In this document: positions 25,955 through 33,800 of the stretch, piece after piece
Layout: each line of letters starts with the position of its first letter
Numbering within the stretch: position 1 is the stretch's first letter
Assembly (NCBI RefSeq): GCF_001542775.1
Contig: NZ_CP014145.1
Coordinates: forward strand, 2,294,001-2,358,000
Source of the DNA: Microterricola viridarii
GTDB lineage: Bacteria; Actinomycetota; Actinomycetes; Actinomycetales; Microbacteriaceae
Direction of reading: 5' to 3'
DNA length: 64,000 nucleotides
Translations under genes and position numbers: made by a program
Notes under the pieces: model-generated
Told to the model about the DNA's origin: nothing
The model's database searches: none
Seen by the model: only the letters and a program-made list of their open reading frames with translations

Positions 25955-26194
25955 TCAATTCGTGATGTTCGGCTCCCCGCCCGTGTCTTCCTCGCCGACG
26001 AAACGATACGGAACCGGCTCCTCGGTCTCGTGCCCGATCCGCCACGTGCGCGTGATCTTGCCCTCCGGTTCGTCGTATTCGGTCACGATCTCAGGCTGGT
26101 ACGCGCCATTGACGTAGTCCAACTCCATCTCCTCGCCATGGCCGATCATGCCCGGGCCGAACAGCACAGCGGTGTAAGTCGTCTTCTCGCTCAT
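25955..26194 (-). CDS. Small hypothetical protein
   Basis: A 79-residue acidic protein (MSEKTTYTAVLFGPGMIGHG...), with IVTEYDEPEGKITRTWRIGHE in the middle and a Glu-rich end. No signal peptide, membrane helix or motif that I recognise; the pattern suggests a small beta-rich domain. Strong codon bias and a clear Shine-Dalgarno region (gaggtgagcg) upstream of ATG 26194 favour a real gene. Function unknown. Confidence 0.65.
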   Translation of the reverse strand: MSEKTTYTAVLFGPGMIGHGEEMELDYVNGAYQPEIVTEYDEPEGKITRTWRIGHETEEPVPYRFVGEEDTGGEPNITN

Positions 26195-26315
26195 CGCTCA
26201 CCTCACATCTCGGTTCCGGATGCCGCTACGCCGCCGCACCCGACTGACATCAGACGATACGCCCCTCAGCCCGTGCGTGGCGAGGGTTCAGCGCACAACC
26301 GGTGCGGGGCAGCTG

Positions 26316-27287
26316 TTAGCCGGCGGCGCGGCGGCGGCGCAGGACCGCGTCGAGGTCGCCCATGCCGGGTGCCGCGTCGTTGACCATGCCCATGGCGGCG
26401 AAGCGGCTGGGGGCGGCGGTTGCTGCAGGGGCAGCAGGGCGTGCAAGCGTTGTGACGGTCGCGGCCGGGGCAGCGGTCTCGGCGTCGAGGGCGGCGGCCC
26501 GCTCCATGAGGGCGGCCCTGGCGGCCGCGCGGCGCAGCTCGGCGGCGGCGTCGATGGAAGCTCTGGCCGCGGCGGCGACGGATCCGCGCTCGAGGTAGGC
26601 GGGCTTCGGCAGCGGGCGCGGGGTCCAGCCGGGCCGGGCGGTGGCCCTCGGCGAGAACTCGACCGGCGTGAAGCGGGCGGGCGCGGCCGGGGCGGCCGGC
26701 ACGGCGCGGGCGACCTGCGCGGCGGCTCGTCCGGTCTTGGCCAGCGATCCGAGCGTGAGCACGGCGGCGACGCCACCGGCGAGGCCGAGGCCGAGCAGCA
26801 GCACGGAGCCGCCGAGAACGGCGATGATGCCACCGGCGATGACGCTGACCAAGGCAGCCAGGAGGCAGAGGGCGGTGGCGGCGCGGGCACGGCGGAGCGT
26901 GCGCAGCTTGCCCCGGGCGACGAGCACCGGGTTGGCGGCGACGCGGGCGGCTTCGGCCCGCACCTGCTCGATGCGCAGCGCATCTTCCGCGCGGCGGGTC
27001 TTGGCAGCGGCGGCGGCCTCGGCCTTGACCAGCTCACGGGCCGCGACCTCGCGTTCCCGCAGAACCTTGGACTGCGCGACGGCCTCCCGGGCGGTGGCCT
27101 CCACGACGAGCTCCTGCGGAGCCTCAGCCGTCTCGGCGAGAGCGCGCAGCGTCTGCTGCAGTCGAACCGCGTTCAGCTCGCTGGCGAGGTACTGGCGCCG
27201 GTGCAGCCACGTCGGCAGCAGGTAGGCAAGCCAAAGCACGGCGGCCGCGGCCACCAACACTCCCCCACCCAGCGCGTCTGCACCCAT
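26316..27287 (-). CDS. Membrane protein with Ala/Arg-rich cytoplasmic region
   Basis: A 323-residue protein starting at ATG 27287 (MGADALGGGVLVAAAAVLWL) with tagagg upstream. N-terminal helix (residues 8-25), a charged coiled region (LASELNAVRLQQTLRALAETAE through VLREREVAARELVKAE), two adjacent helices near residues 165-205, and a low-complexity Ala/Arg tail. Similar proteins occur beside GNAT genes in Microbacteriaceae, where they are called large exoproteins; function is unknown. The frame continues upstream without a stop into the GNAT gene, but the intervening 130 bases have non-coding-like third positions and hold the cccctgtttgggg palindrome, so I take this as a separate gene with its own promoter. 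Confidence 0.75.
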   Translation of the reverse strand: MGADALGGGVLVAAAAVLWLAYLLPTWLHRRQYLASELNAVRLQQTLRALAETAEAPQELVVEATAREAVAQSKVLREREVAARELVKAEAAAAAKTRRAEDALRIEQVRAEAARVAANPVLVARGKLRTLRRARAATALCLLAALVSVIAGGIIAVLGGSVLLLGLGLAGGVAAVLTLGSLAKTGRAAAQVARAVPAAPAAPARFTPVEFSPRATARPGWTPRPLPKPAYLERGSVAAAARASIDAAAELRRAAARAALMERAAALDAETAAPAATVTTLARPAAPAATAAPSRFAAMGMVNDAAPGMGDLDAVLRRRRAAG

Positions 27288-27361
27288 AGCCTCTAAGTTA
27301 GGCCGAAGCGTGCATACGGCGCGACTGCTTCTGGGCGTGTCTTCAGGTTTTTCCCAGAATA

Positions 27362-27374
27362 CCCCTGTTTGGGG
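27362..27374. promoter_or_regulatory. Palindrome cccctgtttgggg upstream of membrane-protein gene
   Basis: Second exact copy of the 13-base palindrome found at 6973-6985. It lies 75 bases upstream of the membrane-protein start at 27287 and directly downstream of the likely end of the GNAT gene. The flanks are also alike: both are followed by tg(t)cg(c/a)(c)ac on the plus strand. Confidence 0.45.
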
Positions 27375-27390
27375 TGTCGCCACGGGCGAT

Positions 27391-28043
27391 TCAGGGGCGG
27401 GCGCGTGGTAACGGCTGAGCCGCACGCGATGCGTCCTGCGGGGGATCGCCGCGGCATCCGCCGGCACGACCCCGTGCCGCCAGCGCTCCAATACGCCGCT
27501 CGGCAGCTCCTCGCGCACCAGGGCGAAGCAGTAGTGGTCGCGCCAGTCGCCGTCGATGTGAATGTAGCGCCGGCGCAACCCCTCATAGCGGAAGCCCAAC
27601 TTCTGCACCACGCGCAGGCTCGGCCCGTTCTCTGGCCGGATGCAGATCTCCATCCGGTGCAGGCCCAACTGGCCGAAGCAGTAGTCGGTGGCCAGAGCGA
27701 CGGATGTCGGCGTGATGCCCCGGCCGGCGAAGGACTCGGCCACCCAGTAGCCGAGCGTGGCCGAGGCGAGCGAGCCGTAGCTGATCGACGACACGTTCAG
27801 CTGCCCGGCGATCTGGCCATCCCACTCGATGACGAAGGGCAGCCCGTAGCCGCCGCGCGCGTGTGAGAGCAGGTTGCGGATGCCGCTGCGCAGGTCGAAG
27901 GAGCCGATGCCCTGCGGGCTGGTGGCCTCCCATTTGCTCAGCCAGGCCCGGTTCTCCAGCAGCAGCCGTTCCAGGGCGCGCGCATCACGCAGCCGGATCG
28001 GGCGCAGGGTCACTGCGCCCTCTCTCAGCGTGGGCAGCACCAT
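27391..28043 (-). CDS. GNAT family N-acetyltransferase (RimJ-like), probable frameshift near its end
   Basis: A GNAT domain protein of about 217 residues resembling ribosomal-protein acetyltransferases of the RimJ/RimL group: VTLRPIRLRDARALERLLLENR, GYWVAESFAGRGITP (acetyl-CoA loop) and RPENGPSLRVVQKLGFRYEG, with LHRMEICI in between. As given, the frame runs on without a stop to 26316. Restoring one base in the G run at 27440-27444 changes the tail to IPPQDASRAAQPLPRARP and a TGA at 27391, which fits the family's usual C-terminus. The start lies 5 bases after the galU stop, so galU and this gene form an operon. Substrate unknown. Confidence 0.75.
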
Positions 28044-28047
28044 GGGA

Positions 28048-28941
28048 TCAGGCCAGGTCGCCGACGAACTGCTTCAGCCACACCCGCAGGTCCGGGCCGA
28101 GGTCTTCGCGGTCGGTGGCGAGCTGCACGATGGCCTTGATGTAGTCGAGGCGGTCGCCCGTGTCGTAGCGGCGGCCGCGGAACACGACGCCGTAGACGCC
28201 GCCCGTGTTCTCGGCATCCGCGGCCAGCACCTCGAGGGCGTCCGTCAGCTGGATCTCGCCGCCCTTGCCGGGGGGCGTGTTCTCGAGCACGTCGAAGATC
28301 TCGGGCTTCAGCACGTAGCGGCCGATGATGGCGTAGTTGGATGGCGCGTCCTCGCGGTTCGGCTTCTCGACCAGGCCGGTGATGCGCACGACATCCGGGG
28401 TCTCGGTCAGCTCGATCGCCGCCGCGCCGTACATGTGGATGTTCTCGGGGTCGACCTCGAGCAGCGCGACGATGGTGGCGTTGCGCGCAACCTGCTCGTC
28501 GAGCATGCGCTCCAGCAGCACATCGCGGGCGTCGATGATGTCGTCACCGAGCAGCACTGCGAAGGGGGCGTTGCCCACGTGCATCCGGGCACGCAGCACT
28601 GCGTGTCCCAAACCGAGCGGGTCGCCCTGGCGCACGTAGTGCATGTCGGCCAGATCGGTGGACTCCATCACCTTGGCGAGCCGGGCGGTGTCGCCCTTCG
28701 CCTCGAGCGTCGCCTCGAGCTCGGTCATGCGGTCAAAGTGGTTCTCGAGCGCGTTCTTGTTGCGCCCGGTGATCATGAGCACGTCGTGCAGGCCCGCGTT
28801 CACGGCCTCCTCAACGACGTACTGGATGGCAGGTTTGTCGACGACAGGGAGCATCTCCTTCGGCATCGCTTTCGTCGCCGGCAGAAATCGGGTCCCCATG
28901 CCTGCAGCGGGGATAACGGCCTTTGTTGCACGAACAGTCAT
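28048..28941 (-). CDS. galU: UTP-glucose-1-phosphate uridylyltransferase
   Basis: A 297-residue nucleotidyltransferase making UDP-glucose. The nucleotide-binding signature is AVIPAAGMGTRFLPATKAMPKEMLP, then QYVVEEAVNAG, ITGRNKNALENHFD, RQGDPLGLGHAVL, VLLGDDIID and LVEKPNREDAPSNYAIIGRYVL (in parts). Start ATG 28941 (MTVRATK) is chosen over the upstream 29001 codon. It is transcribed divergently from the cycloligase gene, and its stop is 5 bases from the GNAT start. The product feeds cell-wall polysaccharide and glycolipid synthesis. Confidence 0.95.
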   Translation of the reverse strand: MTVRATKAVIPAAGMGTRFLPATKAMPKEMLPVVDKPAIQYVVEEAVNAGLHDVLMITGRNKNALENHFDRMTELEATLEAKGDTARLAKVMESTDLADMHYVRQGDPLGLGHAVLRARMHVGNAPFAVLLGDDIIDARDVLLERMLDEQVARNATIVALLEVDPENIHMYGAAAIELTETPDVVRITGLVEKPNREDAPSNYAIIGRYVLKPEIFDVLENTPPGKGGEIQLTDALEVLAADAENTGGVYGVVFRGRRYDTGDRLDYIKAIVQLATDREDLGPDLRVWLKQFVGDLA

Positions 28942-29059
28942 AACGGCAAGCGTACCCATAGCCCCGCGCGCGTGGGCTACCGCCCTCTGGATAGGGGGCA
29001 CCGCCTCGATCGCTGCGCCCCTTCCGGCCCGGCAGAGGTGCAGCGCCTAGGATGGGGCC

Positions 29060-29638
29060 ATGTCTCCCGATCCCACGTTGGCCAAGCGCGCACTGCGTGC
29101 CGAGCTCCGCGAGCGGCGCCAGAACCTCTCCCAGCACGAGCGCGACATCGCCACGGCCGGGCTGACAGAGAACCTCGAGACCATCACTCGCCAGCTCTCG
29201 GCCCGCTCCATCTCCTGTTTCCTCTCCGCCCCGACGGAGCCGAACACGCGCCCGTTCATCAACTGGGCCGAGGCGCAGGGCATCCGCGTGCTGTTCCCCG
29301 TCTCTCGCGACGACGGCCTGCTCGACTGGACCGTCGGCGAGGAGAGCGTTGAGCGGCAGGGGCTCTTCGGCATGCCGGAGGCGGTCGGCGAACTGCTCGG
29401 GCCGATTGCGATCAACGATGTCGACCTGATCATCGTGCCAGCGGCATCCGTCGACAAGACCGGCATGCGCATGGGCTGGGGCCGAGGCTATTTCGACAAG
29501 ACGCTCGGTTCGATGGAGAATTGTCCTCCGGTGTACGCGGTGATCTTCGACAGCGAGTTCGTTGACGAGGTTCCACGCGAGCTGCACGACCAACCGGTCA
29601 ACGGCGTCGTCACTCCCACCCGCATCCTCGCCCTTTAG
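29060..29638 (+). CDS. 5-Formyltetrahydrofolate cyclo-ligase
   Basis: A 192-residue ATP-dependent enzyme converting 5-formyl-THF to 5,10-methenyl-THF. N-terminal KRALRAELRERRQNLS, central SAPTEPNTRPFI and the nucleotide-binding signature MRMGWGRGYFDKTL near residues 138-150, with LIIVPAASVD before it. Length is normal for the family. It heads a run with the FmdB-type zinc ribbon and mscL, an arrangement common in actinobacteria. Confidence 0.93.
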   Translation: MSPDPTLAKRALRAELRERRQNLSQHERDIATAGLTENLETITRQLSARSISCFLSAPTEPNTRPFINWAEAQGIRVLFPVSRDDGLLDWTVGEESVERQGLFGMPEAVGELLGPIAINDVDLIIVPAASVDKTGMRMGWGRGYFDKTLGSMENCPPVYAVIFDSEFVDEVPRELHDQPVNGVVTPTRILAL

Positions 29639-29677
29639 CTTTTCGCCCCGCTCCTCTCAACACAGCACGGAGACTCA

Positions 29678-29992
29678 GTGCCCACCTATTCCTACCGTTG
29701 CACCGAGTGCGACAACGCCTTCGACATCCACCAGGCCTTCAGCGATGACTCGCTGACGGTGTGCGAGGTGTGCAGCGGCAAGCTGCGCAAGGTGTTCAAC
29801 AGCATCGGCGTCACGTTCAACGGCAGCGGCTTCTACCGCACCGACTCGCGCTCCGGCGGCAGCTCGCTGCCCGCGGCGCCCGGCAGCGGGGCATCCAGCA
29901 GCTCCTCGTCCTCCGCATCGGCGCCCGCTTCGGCGCCCGCGAGCGCCCCCGCGGCGTCGGCCCCCAAGGCCAGCAGCACAACCAGCAACTAG
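29678..29992 (+). CDS. FmdB family zinc-ribbon protein
   Basis: A 104-residue protein from GTG 29678. The first 50 residues are a zinc ribbon: CTEC at residues 8-11 and CEVC near residue 29, in the frame YSYRCTECDNAFD...GKLRKVFNSIGVTF typical of FmdB/CxxC_CxxC_SSSS proteins. The rest is a Ser/Ala/Pro-rich low-complexity tail (SSSSSSSASAPASAP). The founding member was proposed as a regulator in methylotrophs; in actinobacteria the role is not known. Same operon as the cycloligase and mscL. Confidence 0.88.
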   Translation: MPTYSYRCTECDNAFDIHQAFSDDSLTVCEVCSGKLRKVFNSIGVTFNGSGFYRTDSRSGGSSLPAAPGSGASSSSSSSASAPASAPASAPAASAPKASSTTSN

Positions 29993-30019
29993 GCCGCACG
30001 GCCGGGAAAGGGAACGATC

Positions 30020-30433
30020 TTGCTCAAGGGCTTCCGCGAATTCATCATGCGCGGCAACGTCATCGACCTGGCTGTCGCCGTGGTCATCGGTGCCGCATTC
30101 ACGTCCGTTGTCACGGCGATCGTCGAGGGCATCTTCAACCCACTGATCGGCGCCATCTTCAATGCGAAGAGCCTCGACGCCGCCTTCATTCTTGAGCTGC
30201 CGGATGGCGCGGAGCTGAAGTTCGGCGCCGTGCTCGGCGCGATCATCACCTTCCTGATCGTCGCCGCCGTCGTCTACTTCGTCTTCGTGATGCCGATCAA
30301 CAAGCTGAAGCAGATGCAGGAGGCCAAGCGCGAGTCCGGCATCGAGGATGCCAGCGCGCCCGTCACCGAGCTGGACCTGCTCACCGAGATCCGCGACGCT
30401 CTCGTCTCCGGCGAGGCCAAGCAGCTGCGATAG
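30020..30433 (+). CDS. mscL: Large-conductance mechanosensitive channel
   Basis: A 137-residue channel from TTG 30020 (GGAAAGGGAAC upstream). MLKGFREFIMRGNVIDLAVAVVIGAAF is the amphipathic N-helix and TM1 pore region; TM2 is GAIITFLIVAAVVYFVFV followed by MPINKLKQM; a charged C-terminal bundle ends the protein. It protects against hypo-osmotic rupture. A strong terminator hairpin follows the gene at 30453. Confidence 0.95.
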   Translation: MLKGFREFIMRGNVIDLAVAVVIGAAFTSVVTAIVEGIFNPLIGAIFNAKSLDAAFILELPDGAELKFGAVLGAIITFLIVAAVVYFVFVMPINKLKQMQEAKRESGIEDASAPVTELDLLTEIRDALVSGEAKQLR

Positions 30434-30452
30434 CCAGCGCCAGCGAACGTCA

Positions 30453-30488
30453 CGCGCCGACCGCCTCCTGGTGGTCGGCGCGTTTGCG
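30453..30488 (+). terminator. Terminator after mscL
   Basis: Stem cgcgccgacc/ggtcggcgcg with a ten-base loop, followed by tttgcgt, 20 bases beyond the mscL stop. It can serve the cycloligase-FmdB-mscL operon. Confidence 0.8.
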
Positions 30489-30509
30489 TGTGCGCTGTGC
30501 CCGCCTGGG

Positions 30510-30733
30510 CTACCAGTGCGGCGGCTTGTCGGCGCGCAGCCGTGCGTCGTTGGGGCCGGCCGCCGAGGGGCCCCGGGTGCCGCGGCGCCCGGCGCATCGA
30601 ACACGGTGTCGGTGTGCAGGAGGGGCGACTCCGGGCTCGCGTCGGTTCCAGCAACCGGGGTCAGCCGCGAGCGGCGGCTCGTGCCGGGCACCTTCTCCAC
30701 CCACTGCCGCGGGGCGGCGTTCTTGTCATTCAT
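30510..30733 (-). pseudogene. Small conserved hypothetical protein, frameshifted
   Basis: The N-terminal part, read from ATG 30733, is MNDKNAAPRQWVEKVPGTSR followed by RSRLTPVAGTDASPESPLLH and TDTVFDAPG. The C-terminal part, ending at TAG 30510, is GPNDARLRADKPPHW in another frame. Adding one base in the ggggcccc tract at 30567-30574 joins them into a single protein of about 74 residues with the DERLxxDKPPHW-type ending found in many small actinobacterial proteins. As sequenced the first frame continues uselessly to 29675. No function is known. A one-base sequencing error is more likely than a real null. Confidence 0.6.
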
Positions 30734-30780
30734 CGCTGTCCAGCCTACGCGGCCAACAGCGCCACTCGAGCGGGAGCCTG

Positions 30781-30829
30781 CCCGCTGGTTGAGCTTGTCG
30801 AAATCATGGCGTCGACACGCTCAACCGGC
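30781..30829. repeat. Dispersed repeat forming an inverted pair
   Basis: cccgctggttgagcttgtcg at 30781 is the inverse complement of the repeat core seen at 2465 and 25031. Together with gtcgacacgctcaaccggcg (30811-30830) it can form a hairpin just downstream of the large helicase gene, where it may help terminate that transcript. Confidence 0.7.
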
Positions 30830-30831
30830 GC

Positions 30832-33800
30832 TTAGTAGGCGGCGGGGCGGAAGTCGAGCACGGCGGCGACGCGCAGCGCGACGGCATCCGGGTCGCTGAA
30901 CAGCTCGAAGCTGTGCACGCGCAGGTAGTGCCAGCCGAGCCGGCGCAGCACCTCTGGCTTCAGCCGCAGCGACTCGCGCAGGCTGGACTCGCCGACCGCC
31001 GCATCCGTCTCGACGACGATTGCGCGGCCCTCGTGCGATGCGGCCAGCGCCAGTTTGCCGCGGTGGCCGAGCTCGACCCTGATGCCCATCTTCTGCAGGC
31101 GGGCGGCCAGGTCCAGCAGCATCGGCTCGCTGTCGTCGGGCAGGTGCACCTCGGCCTCGCGGGCCTCGGTCTGGCTGAGCACCTGAGAGAGTGCCAGGAT
31201 GCCGTGGCGCTGCCTGTCTTCGTCGATGTCCTCCGGGCGGAAGCAGGAGACGATGTCCATGGCGCGCCGGGCTCGGGTCATGCCGACGGCCAGCAGGCGG
31301 TCGCCGCCCGGCTCGCCGAGGGCGCCGAAGTTCGAGAGCAGCCGGCCGTGCGGGGTGCGGCCGTAGCCGATCGAGAAGATGACCCGGTCGCGGCTCTGCG
31401 CCACGGACTGCTCCAGGGTGAGCACCGTGAACGGCTCGACCCGGTCGCCCAGGATGAAGTCGCTGAGGTCGGTGCGCTTGGCGAATGCGGCCAGCACCGC
31501 CTGGTGCACCCGGACGGCGTGCCGGTTGCTGGCGGTGATCACCATGAGCGATTCCCGCGGCCGGTTCATGGCGTGGTCGAGCACCAGGGCGACGACGTCG
31601 GCCACCTCGGCGTCCACGCTCTCCACCGCGCCGGTGTCGGCGTCCGGCATGCCGTGGCCGCCGCTGACGTAGTGCAGCGCCAGGCTGCCGTGCCCGAGGA
31701 AGCTGCCAGCCCACGGCAGGGAGTCGATGCGGCCGCCGTAGAAGCGGCGGTTCACCAGCTCGGCGAGGTCTTCGCCGCCTGCACGGTAGCTGCGGGTGAG
31801 GGTGAGCGTCGGCAGCAGTTCGCCGAGCCGGGCCAGCGCGGAGTCCGCGTGCAGGGCGTCGACGGCGCTGCGGTTCTCGGGCGACTCCTCCTCGGCCTGG
31901 GCCGAGGGCGTCTGGTCGGCCAGCGCGGCCTCGCTGATGCCGGTCGCGAACGGGGCGGGCGACTGGGTCACCGGGTCTCCGAAGACCACCAGCTGCTTGC
32001 CTCGGCGGATCGCACCGAGGTTCTCGGCGAAGGTCGTCGCACCGGCATCCACCAGAACGACGGTGTCGAAGGCGATGCGGTCGGTGATCTCGGCCACCTC
32101 GTAGGGCGACGCGAGCCAGACCGGGGCCAGCACGCGCGAGAGGTGCGGCGCGGCCTCGTGCAGGGCGGCCGGCGTCGTGCGCTCGGTGCGCAGCAGCTGG
32201 CGCAGTGCGTCGGCCTCCTCTGGCCAGTCGACGACGCCGATCTTCCAGGTCTCGGCCAACAGCCAGGCCAGCTGCGCGCCAGAGGCGCCGGCATGGGCCT
32301 CGTCGACGAGGCGGAAGTCGGACTCCAGCCGGTCCAGCACGTGCGTGTTCGCGTTCAGCAGCGCCTTGTCGTTGCCGAGCATCGACTCCAGCACCGACTG
32401 CCACCAGGCGAGCTCCAGCTCGGCCGAGACGGCGGCCTCGGGAACATGGCGCTGCGAGAGGTCCATCAGCAGCGGGTCGAGGGAGAGCTCGCGCAGCTGC
32501 CCGAGGATCGCGGTGCGCTCCTGCAGGTTGGCGAGCACCTCGGACTCGGCGGCGAGGCCGCTGAGCGCGCTGGCGAGCTCTGCGATCGGGCGGGCGGCCA
32601 GCTGGCGGGCGGTTCCGGCGACGCCGAGCGGGGCGTCGAGCTTGGCGAGGTCTTCAGCCACCCGGGTGTATGCGACGTGCACGTCGGCGATGCCGACGGG
32701 AACCTCGGGGGTCGAGCCGGCCACCACGTAGCGCTGCCACAAGGTGCGCTGCTGCTGGATGCGCTTCAACGCATCGTTCATGTCGGTCACGTGCACGCCG
32801 GGGCGCAGGTACTCGTGGGCAAGCTTCTTCAGCCGGCGCCGGTTCACACCGGACATCTCCGGCGACTCCCGGCGCGGGGAGGTCGCGGCGATCAGCTCGG
32901 TCAGAGAGCGGTCGAACACGGCGGGCTGGAACTTGTCCAGGGTCTCGCGCATGTCGAGCAGCAGCCGCAGGTAGATGCCGAGCTCTGCCACCGACTCGAA
33001 TGGCCGCAGACGGGTCTGGGCGATGAGCGCGTTGGCCCGCTCCAGCAGGCGCGGCAGCTCGACGCGGTCCAGCTGCTTGGCGAGCTCGTGCGTGGCCGTG
33101 GCCTCGGCCGTCGAGCGGAACGAGGCGCCGTACCAGGGCGAGTCGCCAGGGCCGTAGCGGAACTCGCCGAGCGCAGCTGCCTTGATCAGCGCTTCTGCGG
33201 CCACGGAGCGGTCGTGTGCGAGCGCCTCCAACGAGACCCGGTCGAGCCGGGCCGTCGTCGACGGGGATGTCGGCAGCAGGGCGAGCCGGGCCAGCTCACC
33301 GAGCGCGTCCAGCACAGAGACGCCGAGCGTCGGGTCCTTGCGGGTGAGCGCACCGCGGTAGTCGAGCAGCACCTTGCGCAGGCGCACCAGGGCGTCGTCG
33401 ACCTCGCCGACGCTCGGCTGAACGGCCTTCTCGTTGCGGCTGATCGACTGGATGACGTCACGGCGCAGTGTGCGGCGGGTGACGGCCAGCCCGCCCAGGC
33501 CGACCTGCCCGAGACGGTGCGTGATGCCCTCGAGGGTGGAGCGGCGCGCGCTCACGACGAGCACTCGCTTGTGCGCTCCGACGAGCGCGCCGAGCGCGTT
33601 GACGATGGTCTGCGTTCCGCCGGTGCCCGGCAGGGTCTTGACGACGATGGAGTTGCCAGCGGCGATCTGCGCGACGACGTTCTCCTGCTCGGCGTCGGCA
33701 TCCAGCAGCAGCGTGTCGGTGGCCGGCGGCCTGGCATCCTGGCTGGGCGGCTGCACCGGTGTGTATGCGGCCTCGATGCTCTTGCGGGCGGCCGGGTTGC

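Noticed and set aside
29675..30509. Long minus-strand continuation of the small-protein frame across mscL and fmdB
   Set aside because: It arises only because the small gene is frameshifted; the region is covered by two well-supported plus-strand genes.
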